This document shows, in pieces, positions 1 to 12,590 of a stretch of DNA of 64,000 nucleotides. Every line of letters starts with the position of its first letter. Position 1 is the stretch's first letter. The notes under the pieces are model-generated. The model made no database searches. It was not told the DNA's origin and worked only from the letters and a program-made list of their open reading frames with translations. A program made the translations under genes and the position numbers. Source of the stretch: Isoetes taiwanensis (taxonomy: Eukaryota > Streptophyta > Lycopodiopsida > Isoetales > Isoetaceae); NCBI GenBank assembly GCA_021234155.1, contig JAJEKV010000080.1, positions 1,718,182-1,782,181 of the forward strand, given 5' to 3'.

Positions 1-2500
1 TTTCGTAATCAAAGTTCGTGAAATTTCAAATGGTCTTTGGTGGTTTCTTTGCCTCAGATCACAGCCTCATGTAGTTTTGCCCAAAGATCATACCGAAGTG
101 CACCCAAGTAGCTTTGCAACATCCACCTTCCAAACCAATCGTGGGTCACCGTGATAGTGAAGCCGCATTTTTAGCATAAACAATGAATAGAGTGAACTCT
201 ATAAAATCATACAATACATGGTTTTAACCGAACAGTCAATTTGCGCATCATTTAGAATAAAGTCCCTAATGAAACACCGGCATATACAAGAGTATACACT
301 CCACAACCGGAACCATTTTCTTGCTCTGACAACGATTTCCACCGGGTTGGATGTCAACCCATTCTCAAGCGTGGGTGTCCCAAATTTGATGGATCTCTTT
401 TATCAACCTCGAGACATGTGGAACTATCTAATTTCGTAATTATATAAATACGTAATTGGGTAATGAGTGATAGAAATAGCAACGGATTCATACTCGTGAT
501 ATTTCACGGATATCTCAACGTAATGCCAATTCCCCGAGGGAGTCAAAATGCAAAGAAAGTGGGATGTGGAGCTCCAAGAGAGTCCCAAGACCTCCCTCCC
601 AATCGGCAACAATAAACATATAGGCTCCAATGATGGTCGCAATTAATCAATCGTAATTTACTACTTATAAACATATCATAAATTATGAATAGCCAAAGTC
701 TTTGGAAAGGATAACCTTCTACAAACAAGCCAATAGAAGAGGGGTGGCTCTCGGTTTGGCAGTGAATCGCCTTCCTCCGTGATGGACTTAACCTTCTTCA
801 TGTATGTGTCCACAATGGCCGGGTGGAAGAAGACATGAGATCTTCTCCCAGACCCAGATCGTATGAGAGACAACCCCCGTGAAGATTTATGAATTCAAAG
901 GCAAGAATGAAATAAATGAGAAAGAGTGACACTTACATGAGATATGCTCCCACGCATTGCTCATTCAGCCAAGATTGTCCCATCTTCTCGTGAATATCCG
1001 CACTGGATGCTCGAATGAGAAGGCCCCATCTTGATCTATCACAAATTCACCTTTTGGATCCGAGACCGTAGGCCAAAGTAAGGCCCCTCAAATGGATGTG
1101 CCATTGTGCATTGTAGGCTAGAATTGGAGCAGATTTGGTGCTCTTCCCCTTCTTTTTGGTTAGCCCATTCCAAAGTGATGAGGTCATCCAAGTGCATAAA
1201 AAAATCAAAAGAAAGAAGGAAGTCATCCGGCCATGGTCACCATCGCTCTCCCCGACACCTCTGATCACCAATACCTGGCCATCTTCCAATACCAAGTATG
1301 TGGATATTCCGTGCACGGGTGATGAAGCAACACCCACTTGTTCTGGATGAGAGAAATTAGAACCCATCCTCAACTTTGGTTTTTGAGGTGCTTTGAAAGT
1401 CATACCGCCAGCCTATAAATTTGCTTAGCTGAAAGTGACCGTGTGGAAGGGGATCCATGCCCGCCCGCTCCACTCAAACCGCCACAAGTTGAAGTAACTT
1501 CGCCTCGCAATCCCTCCTTGCATACCTCTAAATTACCCAACCTTTCTGGCCCACCCAATCTTTTCTCGGCCCACCTCATCCAGCCATAATTCTCAGGTAA
1601 TGTACCTCTCATACCAGGTAATTTTTTTGTTCTTTTCATTCTCCCACTCCAGCCTTCCTCCCGAAAGCAACATAATCCTCAAGATATTGCACCAAAGTTT
1701 TCTCCTTCTCCTCACCATCCGAATGTTCTCCAAAGATAGCCCGATTTCACAACCCAAAGCTAGTTCCCCGACATCTCTTCAAAAATTGCATGTATTCACC
1801 TTGTACTTGTATTCGGATCCAAGGCATTCCTCAAGAAGTATTGCTGCATGTCCCGACCTTCCCCTTCTTTTTGCTTCACTACAAGAAGCCTTTTTCTACC
1901 CTTTGAGAGCTTCTACAATAACGTCTCCATTCATGCACCTTAAGAAGGTGCTCCCCGCACTCTCCGCTTTTACGATGACCATACACAACCATGAAAACAA
2001 AACAAATATGCTTTGCCTTCTTCCTATCAGAGTAATACCTCGCCGGGGCTCAAGTCCTGGCCGATTCCTCCGAAGTCCTCATCCGAGTAGGCCGCTACCA
2101 CTTCGTGAAGTATGGGTTTCCCGAACCGGGCTGACCCTCTCTCGCCCGCTTCACTTTCTTGATCACTCAATGAGCCCGGATGCAAAGGAGTTATCCTGCT
2201 TTTTCATCCTTTTGCCTTTTGCATTGGCTTTCGAGCGCCCGCCCCGGCCGCCTCCATCATCTCCTCCTCCCCTCGGGAAAATGCTCTTTCATTGCCCTCA
2301 TTCTCTTCCACAACATAATCCCGGATCACTATCATCCGGATCCGCTCGTTGCTCTTCCTTTCACTTTCCACTTCCATTCCTTTTGACCAATCCGGCTTCA
2401 TCCCCTTCCTCTCACGGAGATTTCTCGACGTAATAGAAGTAGGATGAGCTCCAACTATCATCCTCACTCCCATTTTATGGCCCTTGGGCACCACGCTGCT
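1..2500. other. Unassigned region with scattered short open frames
   Basis: I recognise no gene here. The minus strand carries a string of coding-looking but unconnected pieces, for example around 1047-1403 (rich in hydrophobic and acidic residues) and 2204-2494 (rich in Glu, Arg and Lys). The plus strand has a 277-codon frame at 1600-2433 that is Ser/Pro/Leu-rich and probably only the complement of those purine-rich stretches. A decayed retroelement polyprotein on the minus strand is possible, but I see no diagnostic motif such as a zinc knuckle, protease box or reverse transcriptase box. Confidence 0.5.
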
Positions 2501-2517
2501 GTACTACGGGCTGTGTC

Positions 2518-2640
2518 GAACCGGGCCATAGCGCACCAAGTGCCTCGCTGTGGCCGAACCGCCATGGCGCTTCACGGAACCCGGAAGTCGCCATAGCGCG
2601 ACACCAATGTCGCCGAATCGATCCACAATAGCGCACGTTA
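2518..2640. repeat. Short imperfect tandem repeat with GCGC core
   Basis: Four imperfect units share a core like gccatagcgc, with the GCGC at about 2531, 2567, 2596 and 2631, a spacing of 29-36 bases. Each is preceded by a variant of ccgaac or cggaag. The block is more GC-rich than its surroundings and lies just upstream of the ATACCATGG minisatellite. The copies are too diverged to define a firm unit. Confidence 0.35.
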
Positions 2641-2852
2641 ATAGAACCCTCTTTTTTTCGAAAAGAGCTACAACAACCTTGTTTTTGAAAGAGTGCTCGT
2701 ACAACAGCTAGGTGTTTTTTGGCAGACAACTATTGTCGATCATTAGATACCTGCCCCCAATTTAAAAAATCTGATGATGATAGTTCCGACAGCCGCATGA
2801 CGTAAATTGACATATATACCGTAATGTTTGAGAATATCATAAATAAAGATTT

Positions 2853-2982
2853 CACGGCCCAAATACCATGGTATAAGGCCGTAAATACCATTGGTATATG
2901 GCCAGAGATACCATGATATATGGCCTTAAATACCATGGTCTATGTCCGAAATACCATGGTACCATGGCAAGAACTGCTGTCC
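2853..2982. repeat. ATACCATGG minisatellite, left part
   Basis: Five or six tandem units of about 22-23 bases, each built on aaataccatggt followed by a tatgg-ccg-like spacer. The block ends at a palindromic ccatggtaccatgg followed by caagaa. The same unit resumes at 7767 after the LINE, so this is best read as the left portion of a single array split by that insertion. Confidence 0.85.
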
Positions 2983-4117
2983 GCCTTTCTAGGCCTAGGT
3001 TTTCTCGATTGATTAGGCAACCTGCTTAAAGTAGTGCGAGAAAAGCTCTAGGGTGATTGAGGCAATCGCCATCTTAGAGCGTAATAATAAGCGTGGATTT
3101 GCGTTAGAAGTTTTAAATCATTACCTCCCGTTTGTAGAAATCAATCACCGTAAGCATGTGCGATACGAGAATTTGGTTGCATCTTTCTGTTAGGCCATTT
3201 CATCGGGCCTTTTGGATATGCAGAGGTTTGGGCACCGGCTACTGCTCGCTTTTAAGAGGTCGGGTTGCCTCCATATGTGACCCCAAGTCTCTAGGTAATA
3301 ATTTTTTTTCTTATTATTGTTGATTCCGAGGCCACCTGTGGAGCAGCTTGGTCTCGCATGGAGTGGCACGTATGGGAGGGGCCTATGTTTTGTTCCAACA
3401 TTATGCTCCGTGTTTCTCTTCGCAGGGCTTACCGCAGCTTAGAGTGCCATGTTGGCTTCAAAACCGGATCCGCCTCCGTGAGATGATGGTGCCTCGAAGT
3501 TTCTAGTGGCCATGGCCAAAGGCCCGGGGAACTCACATAGCGCACTCGGACAGGGTGCACCACGATATGTGTAGGTATTCCCAAAGATGAGATGGTATGG
3601 TGATTTTTATTCTTACTTCCAGCTTGGACTTGCTTAATGGGGAGAGCTTTTGGCAATGTTTCCTCGCTAAGCATAGCTTCACCAAAGATAAACCTCACTC
3701 AAAGATCCAAGCAAAGAGAAGCAAATAGTGGTTGGGTGGGGCCACCCCCTCAAGACTTGTTCCCCCGTGGTTGAAGGTTGGGAGCGTGTGGGCAATCCGT
3801 AGACACAACCCCAACCCTCCCTCTCGCATGGTGGGATCCCGAGGTCTCAGAGGGAGACTTGCATGCATTGAAGAGTTGCAAAAGCAGTAAAAAAGGAAGG
3901 GTGGCAACATGTTGTTTCTAGGAGGCGAGCCTGGGGAGAGTTCCTCAAGAGGGTCACTTAGCCCATCTGCAGCCCACCTGCATGTGTCCCTCCTCAAGTG
4001 GATCGAATGGTGATTGATCGTGTAGTCCAGAACTTTTCTTCCCCGGGCGGATAGTGTTGAGGCATGTGAGGTTTTACAAGGGGATCCCGGACCCCTTGGT
4101 GCACAACGCACCCACAT

Positions 4118-4850
4118 GGATAAGAAAATTTATCTTGGAATGTGAGAGGCATCAAATCCTCTCCTAATAAGCGAGCACGCCTCGCCATGGTCGGAAGAAT
4201 CTTAATCCGTGATATCTTGTGTTTGCAGGAGCATAAATGTGCTAGGGGGATATTACCAACCTAATGAATATCTTGGGTAATCAAGACGCGGGCTGCAAAA
4301 TGCTACAACGGGCGCGAGCTGTGGGAGGTAATTTTGATTTGTTGGAAAATGGGTGTACATGTAACCTTTCACCCACGATAGCCAAGGCCAAGGGCCATTA
4401 AATGGAAGGAGGGCCAACCGAGGGGGCTTATCGAATGTGTATGCACCAATTGGGGCCACCGCAGAGGTTGCTTATGGGCACACCATGTAAATAAGCTCCA
4501 ATCCTTTGGTATGGGTTCTACATGGTTTGTCCCGGGTGACTTTAACATGGTGGAGCTCCCGTGAGGACGTGCATGGTATTGGTTCGGGATATTGTGCGTG
4601 GTTTTGAGCGTGACCAATGGCTTAGGTTTGTGCAGGAGTGGGGTTTGATAGAGCTTCCTGGGATCGTAATTTTACTTGGTGCAATAATTGGTCGGGGCAT
4701 GGTAGGGCATACTCTAGGCTAGATAGAGTTTATGGCACTCCAGTTAGCCTTTGGATTATGCTCCAGCCTTCACTAGGTGAATGTTCGCCACCGCCGCCTC
4801 ATCACACTCCCCGCATCATTCAATGGGTTTCATGACCACCCACCGCGCCT
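4118..4850 (+). pseudogene. LINE endonuclease domain (broken)
   Basis: Remnant of the apurinic-like endonuclease that nicks target DNA to prime LINE reverse transcription. Near 4128 a frame reads LSWNVRGI, the conserved N-terminal box of plant L1 endonucleases. About 25 residues later comes DILCLQEHK, matching the CLQE(T/H)K box that contains a catalytic glutamate. Further on, WFVPGDFNM near 4524-4550 matches the conserved GDFN box. A weaker segment continues to about 4850. The boxes are in different frames, separated by stops and indels, so the enzyme is not encoded intact. It lies immediately upstream of the reverse transcriptase remnant in the same element. Confidence 0.8.
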
Positions 4851-5429
4851 CTCAGACGGCTTTTAAGCTTAACACAAGCTTTCTTCAGATCCAGAGTTCA
4901 CGTACCGCCCCAGAAGCTCATTTGGCGCCAGCATATTCAGCCAGATATTTGGAATGAGTGCAATGGTTACAAAGATTGGCTAGGTAAAACAGCTTGCAAA
5001 AAGAATGGGGCGCAAAAGGCTTTGGCCTGGCCGCAGTTGGATGCCTTATATATGAACCGAGTCTCTTAGAGGGCGGGTCTCGATGGTTTTGCGGAGCAGC
5101 AGGTGCTTCGGCCGATCGAGGTTAAGGAGGAGGCCAAGGTGTCGCAGCCGGTCAAAGCAGTTTGACGTGGTTGAAGTACCGACACTTGCTCTAAAAGTCT
5201 TTTTTCCCGAAAGCAGCCCGCCAGAAGAAGTATGTAGCAGCCTATGGTCGACATATAGTTACACCCCCCAGGAGTGTTGTTGCAAGAACTAGATGCTATC
5301 AAGGCCTTTGTAGCAACAAGACTATGAAACATTTTCAAGGAGAGCCCGCTTCCTCACAGAGTGTTTTTCAAGAGTCTGGCCGCCGCCAAGGTATCGCTTT
5401 TAAGAATCTCACCTTCAAAGACAGAGCTT

Positions 5430-6010
5430 AGAGGAGCCGCTGACAAGGTGAGTTGGGGATGCATGTCACCGTTGGTTCTAATAAGTGTCCCGGATTAGAT
5501 GGAATACCAAAGGAGTTTTTTCGTGGCACCGGGAATGGGTGGGGACTCCTGCGGGTGGTGTGTATGTGGATCTTTGGGGAATAACTTGATGCATCCTTCT
5601 GAATACATGTGTTGTATTTCACTTATACCCAAGTGTAAGCATCCTAAAACCATCAATGACCGGAGGCCTATTACCTTGTTGTCCCAGGGTGTATAAAATC
5701 ATTGCTAAGGTTTTGGCCGAGAGGCTTAAGCCAAGATTTAGTTCACGCTTTATTAGTGCAGAAAGTACCGTTTTATACCACAAATGGAACATTCTTCATA
5801 ATGTGGTCCGCTTTGAGGGAGTGCATTGGGCCAGAGGGATGAGGCAAACCCCTTTGTTTTTCTTTTTGTCGGATTTTGCCAAGGCTTATGACAAGAAAGC
5901 ACGGGCGCTTGGCGATATGATGCGTGCCTTTGTGTGGACCTAGTTTCGTGGAAACGGTTATGAAGTCGCGACGGTTCCGCTAGGGCTTACGCCAGTTGGG
6001 TGTCAGGTGA
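5430..6010 (+). pseudogene. LINE reverse transcriptase, N-terminal half (broken)
   Basis: A frame from about 5640 reads NDRRPITLL and then YKIIAKVLAERLKP, the diagnostic fingers region of plant L1 reverse transcriptases. The frame changes at about 5690 between these two pieces. It continues to DFAKAYD near 5872-5892, the motif A box with the first catalytic aspartate. After 5940 the frame breaks. I could not find an intact YADD-type box between about 6000 and 6240, so that segment is too decayed or partly deleted. The second part of the protein continues at 6330. Function (templated cDNA synthesis at the target site) is known for the family, and this copy is inactive. Confidence 0.85.
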
Positions 6011-6239
6011 GACCTCTTCAATCTTTTTCTCGCGGGCCGAGGCATTAGGCGTGGATGTCCGCTGGCCCCCTTCCCCGCTCACTATAGTGGCGTGGCTCTC
6101 GCAGCCTTTTTCGTGGCGCTTTGCCGCCGTGGTGCTTGCTTAACCGGGTCGGGTGTTCTGGCCATGTGGGTACCGGAGGAACCTCCCCGCGATGGTTGAG
6201 CTCCAGCTTCGGCTCTACACTCATTTTAACACGCCTACC

Positions 6240-7700
6240 AAATTGTTAGGCATACCATTTGGCTTGGACATTAATGCTAGGCAATTTTGGCGAGACATTA
6301 CGTAATCTTAAGCAAAGATCCGAACCGGTGGAGGGGAAGTAAACTCACCATGGCTGGTAGGATTCTAGTAGCCAAGTCGCTGCCTCAGAAGCACTCATGT
6401 TTACGCAGCCCCCTGATACTTGGGCGCCGTGAAAAGTGTGGTTAAGGAGTTGGATGACACCATTCGCAATTTTGTTTGGGGAGGAAATGAGGAGGGGGCT
6501 ACAAAGGAAGGTCGATGGTGGAAGTGTGTGCGCCCCGTAAAGGCGGGAGCTTAGGTATGCTTGATGTGTCCTTGCACACGGTTGTTCGTATGTCGAATTC
6601 ATCCGGCAGCTTGTTGCAGAGCAACAATCCCCTGGATTGGCTCGCTTGGCACGCCGCCGCCACTCTATTGTGTTTAGAAGCCGCAATTCCGCTCAGCTGC
6701 CGGGCTCGCTTGAGGATTTGGCGGCCATTCCCTCATGCTTCGCTTTTCTTAAAGGTCTCCTCAAGGCCCTGAAGGTGGTCAAGGTTCTTTTCATTGGACC
6801 CTAGCAGTGTATGGTAGCCTCATCGCCTTTCTTTTGAGTACCCTTGATTCTCGTGATTCCCTTGGCTCTTCCCTACACCTGTGTTTCCAACATGGATTGC
6901 CAAGCAGGGTAACATCCATCCGTGATCGGTATTGGGAGGGTCATCCGTGCCGCGGGGAGTTTTTATGATCGATTCTCCATTCTGCTACCGGGACATTCGG
7001 ACTTGGGCCGTAATTATGTAATGCTATTCCATTGCGCTTGTCTTCTCAAGTCAATCGCTTGGAAGTCGATAGTGGACTTGATGCATCTCAGCTTGTAGCA
7101 TCGGGCTTATGGGCTTCTGAAGGCTTCAGACACATTGCCGCCTTCTGGATAAGTGGTCACTTAAGCTTCCTGTGGAGTAAGTGGCCCGCCATGTGGAAGT
7201 GGGCGGAATACATTGCCTCCTCCTAAAATCTGCACTTTTATGGCAGATCTTGCACCGTAGCCTCGTGGTGAATGTCCGAAAGTACATAGGTTCAAGCCTC
7301 GTAGCGGAAACATGCCCTATGTGGGAGGCCGAGAGACCATTGAGCACCGCTTTGTCCCATGCATGCAGGTAGGGCAGCTTTGGTCCCGGGTGAGAGCCCC
7401 TTTGGGTCTTCACTCGTGGGTACGTAAGCTTCCTCATGGGAGTCCTTCCTAGCAAGCTTGGTCGGGCTGCCAGAAAGCGCTCCATTTATGCAGAGCTTGG
7501 CTTCGTGGTTGATTTGGAAAAGACGGAGAGCCTAAGGTCTTCCTGCACGCGCTGCTTAGCCCTTTTTTTGGTTGGTTCCATCTTGAGGCATGTTGTGGCG
7601 TGCTTACCAAGTCTCAAGCTTGTCCGCACGCTTAAGCTGGAAATTTGGTCTGACATTCCTACAGATTGTGAATCATGATGGCACTTCATTTCTTAGCACC
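6240..7700 (+). pseudogene. LINE reverse transcriptase C-terminal part and zf-RVT region (broken)
   Basis: Around 6345 a frame reads TMAGRILVAKSLP, matching the L1 thumb/connection region, followed near 6475 by FVWGGNEEG and near 6540 by a KAG-LGMLD stretch matching the usual W..V..PK..GGLG..D segment. At about 7225-7375 a frame reads LLWQILHRSLVVNVRK and then AETCPMW. This corresponds to the zf-RVT zinc-binding region of plant LINEs, with one expected cysteine lost or shifted. The remaining sequence to 7700 is 3' untranslated-like and leads into the adenine tail. Confidence 0.8.
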
Positions 7701-7766
7701 ACTCTTATCATTGTACTTGACCACATTCTAGTGGTTTAATATATTCCTATATTCTTCAAAAAAAAG

Positions 7767-8600
7767 AAATACCATGGTCTATGGCAAGAAATACCATGGC
7801 TATCACAAACTCTCTTGTGGATGCATGCAAGCCCTAGTAAGAATCAAGATGTGATAGAGAGGCAAAGCTATCCCCCTTCTCGCAAGCCTCTTGATCTTAT
7901 AAGTAAAATGATGGTTACAAAAAATCCATTCCCATAAGAAACTAGGGCACCTGCCAATACCATGGTAAAGCTAGAATACCACTGCCAATACCATGTCTGG
8001 AAATACCATGGTACCATGGCAAGAAATACCAAGGCAAGAAATACAATGGTCTATGGCAAGAAATACCATGGTCTATAAAACCGAAATACCATGGTCTATG
8101 TCCGAAAATACCATGGTCTATGGCAATAAATACCATGGTCTATGGCAAGAAATACCATGGCTATGTATATGTCGAAATACCATGGTACCATGGCAAGAAA
8201 TACCAAGGCTGGAAATACAATGGTCTATAGCAAGAAATACCATAGTCTATGTCTGGAAATACCATGGTCTATGTCTGGAAATACCATGGGCTATGGCAAG
8301 AAATACCATGGTACCATGGCAAGAAATACCATGGGCTATGTATGTCTGGAAATACAATGGTGCCATGGCAAGAAATACAATGGTCTAGTCAAAGTTTAAT
8401 AGTTCTATTGATGTAAAACATTTTATGTTGTCACAAAATTCTAGGGACTATGTACTATATTGCTCTAAAACAACTTATGTTGTGTTAACCTCAGTGGTCA
8501 TCGCTAGAAATACCATGTTATTCATGGACAGAAATACCATGTTACCTCATGGCAAGAAATACCACGTTACCCATGGCCAGAAAAACCATGGCCAGCCTGC
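7767..8600. repeat. ATACCATGG minisatellite, right part
   Basis: More than 30 imperfect units of 20-24 bases with consensus close to aaataccatggtctatggc. Two units lie directly after the LINE poly-A. A single-copy interruption follows at about 7800-7950, then the main block runs from 7955 to 8390, and a few copies continue at 8505-8600. Half-units, in which ccatggtaccatgg replaces the usual spacer, give a second palindromic unit type. Because the unit rarely contains stops, several frames stay open on both strands and produce artefactual peptides rich in Met, Trp, Tyr and Pro. I infer no coding function. Confidence 0.9.
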
Positions 8601-11570
8601 TTCTGCTCACCACCACGCCCGCTCAAAAGTGGCCTCTTGAATGCATTCGCGCCGCCAGTACCACGGACCCGCCACACTTGTGAGAATGAAGTACCAGGGG
8701 CAGCAGACCGTTTGTTCCATATGCGCCGGGTTGAACCGCAAGGCAGCTTCAATGCATGCCCGAATGGCATCTTGATGCGGAAATGGCATGGCCGGGTTGA
8801 TGGCTCCCATCGCGTTCGATGGGCATGGCGTGGTTGGATCACGGGAGTCCGGAAATACCGAGCCAAACTGACTGGATCCCGGACTCCAAATAATGGGTCC
8901 TAAACCGCCATGCCTTCATTGTTAAGACTGGATTAAGAGTTATCAGAGCGAAACTATGGAGATTGAATTGATGCTACGATAGAATCCGCCTTCCGGAGGT
9001 CCGTGAATTGCTACCACAGTTGGACAGGGAGATGATTCCACCATGCAGCCAAGTTCATAATCAAGGATCTTTTGTTGATTTCTCAAGGATCTTGTTTTGT
9101 ACCGCTTTATTTGGAGCCATCGGCCGGATTCGAAATCATCGTGAAAACATGCCAAAATTGATTAGAGGGCATTGATTTAGGCCTAGCAAGGGCCGAATTT
9201 GGTTCTAGAATCCAGATTTGAGTGAACAAGGGCTGAAAAGTTTGCAGATTTCGCATCCAAGAGCTGGAATGGAAGGGATTAATCCATGTGGAATCCGTTG
9301 GTCATGCTGAAACCGTCTGGGAAGGGCGGATTTGGCCTTAGAAAGGCTGATTTGCCTTGTGGAGTCTTCAATCGAAGAATCTATGCATTTTGGGGCTGCC
9401 ACGCTGCCGGATCTGAAACGTGCTTTGCTTTTTTTGTTTGTTATTTTTTGGTACTAATTGTTACTTTTGTCCATTGTTTGTTAAGTAATTCATATTTAGC
9501 TTCAATACATATATTAGTGGCTCAAAGGAAAGCAATAGAAAGTTCAAGGGTTTGGATTGAGGACCGACCATCCACAGAGTACACCTGTGTCCTGTCAAGA
9601 AAAGATTTAGATGAAACATGCTTAAATAATATGTGCTCCGTGATTTTGAATATAACATGCTAAGGAAGAATAAATCTCTTTATAAGTAAAGAATCGGGAT
9701 AATTGTAATGAGCTTGTTCCCGGAGATGGGGCATGAATCGGACGAAATTTCACGCGTCACCCTACGTTTCAAGGCCATAAGATCCTCAGGATTTAAGCAA
9801 TAGCACATAATTATAAGACTCAGACATTTGTCTCTACAAATGGCTTAGCTATGAAAGTGGAATTTAAATATAAAAATCTTGAAACCATAACTAAGGGAAG
9901 CTTAAGAAATATGGTGAAGTGAGTGCCGATCGACCTTATAGGGTTTGCCTGAGCACGCATCAACGCTTGAGTTGTCATATTTTCATCACCGCATCTAGCT
10001 ACTTTATTTTGTTAGTTGTATGGGCAACCCTCGACAAGGGCTAAGAGTATGATCAGGCACATTTATAATAGTTGTCTAATGTGAACTTCACATGTTATGG
10101 TCTTGCATTGTTCCAATCGCTGTTCTTGATCTTTGTTATGTACTGGAGGTCCTCCGGTCGGACTTCTAGGCCTCGTGGCCTAGGTTAAGTTCCACATGCT
10201 CATGTTCATCCGGTGGATTCTCTGCGTGGTTCTTGTGCTCCGCGGACACTGCAGCTAGTCAAGTGTATCATACGCTACCAATCCCTTGTGAAACCCCATG
10301 GTAAGAGGTCCTCCAAAGGCCAGGTGGGCCGAGAGAGTATGCGATATGCAGCTCACCCCACCACCCGCCATGTGGCTTGGAATGTAAGTCGGGTGGGCAA
10401 CATGCTGCTAACAGCCTCGCATGTAGGCAATGGCTGAGCTACCCATTGTTCGAGTTTGTCATGATGGTTTTGCACATTGGTTATATCCTTTCATGGCTGA
10501 TGTTTATGTTGTTTTCTTTGTTGTCATTTCTTAGCTGCACCATAGGTTCTGTGTCGTTGAGTTGTTTATGTTTGTTATTCAAGACTTTCAAGATGTTTTA
10601 TGCATGCAGAGGCAGCTATGATCCCCACTTAGTCACAAGACTAACCCCTTTGAGTGCATGCGCTGATTGAGCAAGCAGTGGTGCTCGCCAAGAATAACAA
10701 TACCTCAGATCGTGGTTGAGTTGGAGTTTCTAGAAGATGGTTCCTTTGCTTTGGTTTTGCATAAATCTATTATAGATGTATTTCTCTTGAGTTATATTAC
10801 AATAGTCGGATATTAGCTATATGTAAGAAGGGAATCATTTTCCATTATTTATTGAAGATTAAATTCTTCTCCAACATAGTTTAATCAAAGTTTTCATAAC
10901 AACATAGATCTAGCCTTAAGTATAGACACAAGATCCCGAAGTTACAAGAGGGTCTTAACTCCTAAGAAAGCCTGGGCTACAAACTCCTGACTACTTTGAC
11001 TATACCAGCTTCCTTCATCAATTCCCCAACCAAAGATTTTAATTCTCAGCTTTACCATCATGCTCGCCTTTACCGCATGGCTCCGAAAGCTAAAAATTCC
11101 ACATCATCTCAATTTGTGTGTCATGTGAATATCGTCCGGCGTAAAATAGAATGGTCTTGCCGCTTGAATCGCATGTCAGCCTCTATCCAAAAGACCCAAT
11201 GTTTACTTTGATCCATGCCCCGTTGTTTCATAAAGTCATAACGCATCATAAAAATGCGTTGAACAAAACAACAATGTATCGTGGCTTTCAGGGACATTAG
11301 GATATATAATAATGAGTGTCTTTTATCATATCAATTCATTAACGAGTCTACATAGTATGTAATATGCATTAAGATAGTAACCTCGCTTACTAGTCCAATA
11401 TGCGTGATCAACTTGATTCTCAGAAATGGTCAGAAAATTTTCACTAAAATCACCTCATCGACACAAGAATGCTGAGGAAGGCTCAAGCAGCCTCGAATTG
11501 CTTTGTTTAAGCAATTTATGCCCAAACTATGCAAAGGAAACTTAGCTTGAATCATTATTAAGTTGTGCAA
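8601..11570. other. Unassigned region, probably decayed repeats
   Basis: No recognisable gene. A GC-richer stretch at 8600-8900 has open frames on both strands without known motifs. The string gttatcagagc at 8939-8949 resembles the initiator-methionine tRNA primer-binding site of plant LTR retrotransposons, but no LTR can be matched to it. A 125-codon plus frame at 9286-9663 is unrecognised. From 9660 to 11570 the sequence is AT-rich and I see nothing coding. Confidence 0.4.
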
Positions 11571-12590
11571 AGGTATGTACATATTTCTAATAATAATTAT
11601 TTGAGATGTATGAGATATCTCAGACTGCTAGAAATATTCCATATCTCATACAAGAAGTTCATGATTTTAAGAGATTTGTGGATGCATATATAGAAGATGG
11701 CCGCAAGAAATTGGTGGGGCATAATGGCCATTAGAATTTTGGTTATATGTAGATGATAAAGGAGACCTGCACGCAATATAAGGTGCACCCTAAGTCAAGC
11801 ATGGGAGTACAAGATGGTATCAACTTTTAAGAAAGATAATGCTAAGAGGGCAATATTACAAAGTTCAAACTGAGCCCCAGGCTCCCCTTTAATGAACATA
11901 TGAGGAAGAGGAAAATGTCATATCTGGTATTTCAAATACATAGATTTTTGACAACTGTTGTTCTAATGCTTTGGACATTCCAATTATCATGACCAACTAT
12001 TTCAGAGATTGGGAAAAATGTCATAAAGATAAATCCAAGGGATTCCGCAAGAAGAATTCCAAGTTATGCTATTGAATTTTGGCCTCGTTTCACGTTGGAT
12101 GCTCACCAATATGTAGATGTCGCTCCTATAATGTGATAATCGACAATGAAGAAGATCATGAAGTGGTGTATTGTGGCCCTGCAAGTGATAAACCAAAAGA
12201 GCAATTTAAACCCCAAAAAAAAAAAGACATTATAGAAGGTACGCTTTCTACTGTGAGAGACCTGGATGATGTGAAAAGAAACTCCATTTGGCTGGGTGCA
12301 AAGATTGACTAACCAACTAAACAAAAGGATGACAAAAAGAGTGTCTTCTGGAAGTTCACATCCAATAGTGGAAACCACTCACCGTGGTAAAGAGTTTGAA
12401 AGATCAATACAATGGATGTTGCTGGGCAAAAGATGGAAGCCAAATCTAAGTGAACAATGACAATCGGTGGATAACCAATCAAAGAACCTATGGTTGGAAG
12501 GCAAGACCTCTCAGTAGCTTCCATGAAACAACTCAAAAATAACTTACCTATGTGAAGTTGCTCTTGTCCACAAAAGTCATTTGGAATTAT
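11570..12590 (+). repeat. Diverged repeat segment, copy 1 (retroelement-derived)
   Basis: This segment shares long collinear stretches with 16860-17910. Examples are the words acaagaagt and ttttaagagatttgtggatg near 11650-11690, and the later patch around 12130-12190 with gaagatcatgaagtggtg. Similarity is patchy with many indels. In this copy it is followed within 250 bases by a Ty1/copia reverse transcriptase remnant on the same strand, so it probably represents an upstream or internal part of that element. No intact frame and no diagnostic gag motif could be found in either copy. Confidence 0.7.

Larger units (their letters stand above)
2983..7768 (+). mobile_element. Decayed L1-type LINE inserted in the minisatellite
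   Basis: A non-LTR retrotransposon in the plus orientation, identified by the domain order of plant L1 elements: an endonuclease (from about 4128), a reverse transcriptase (about 5440-6000 with continuation to 6600) and a zf-RVT-like C-terminal zinc region (about 7225-7400). It ends in an adenine run at about 7760-7767. The first kilobase should hold ORF1, but I see no clear ORF1 motif. Both edges abut ATACCATGG repeats, and the bases aagaa lie at both junctions, which could be part of a target-site duplication. Frames are broken throughout, so the copy cannot be autonomous. The 5' boundary is inferred from where the repeat stops. Confidence 0.8.

Noticed and set aside
1600-2433. 277-codon plus-strand frame as a gene
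   Set aside because: Ser/Pro/Leu-biased composition is typical of the complement of a purine-rich stretch; there is no domain, and the minus strand has equally coding-like pieces.
7993-8388. A 131-codon open frame rich in Met, Trp and Pro
   Set aside because: It is a direct reading of the ATACCATGG minisatellite; other frames on both strands are equally open, and the peptide only mirrors the repeat unit.
7767-8600. Possible CRISPR-like array
   Set aside because: The units are contiguous variants of one sequence with no unique spacers of constant length, and the context is eukaryotic.
8939-8949. Primer-binding-site-like gttatcagagc
   Set aside because: No TG...CA LTR ends before it, no matching LTR elsewhere and no gag after it; a match of about nine bases can arise by chance.
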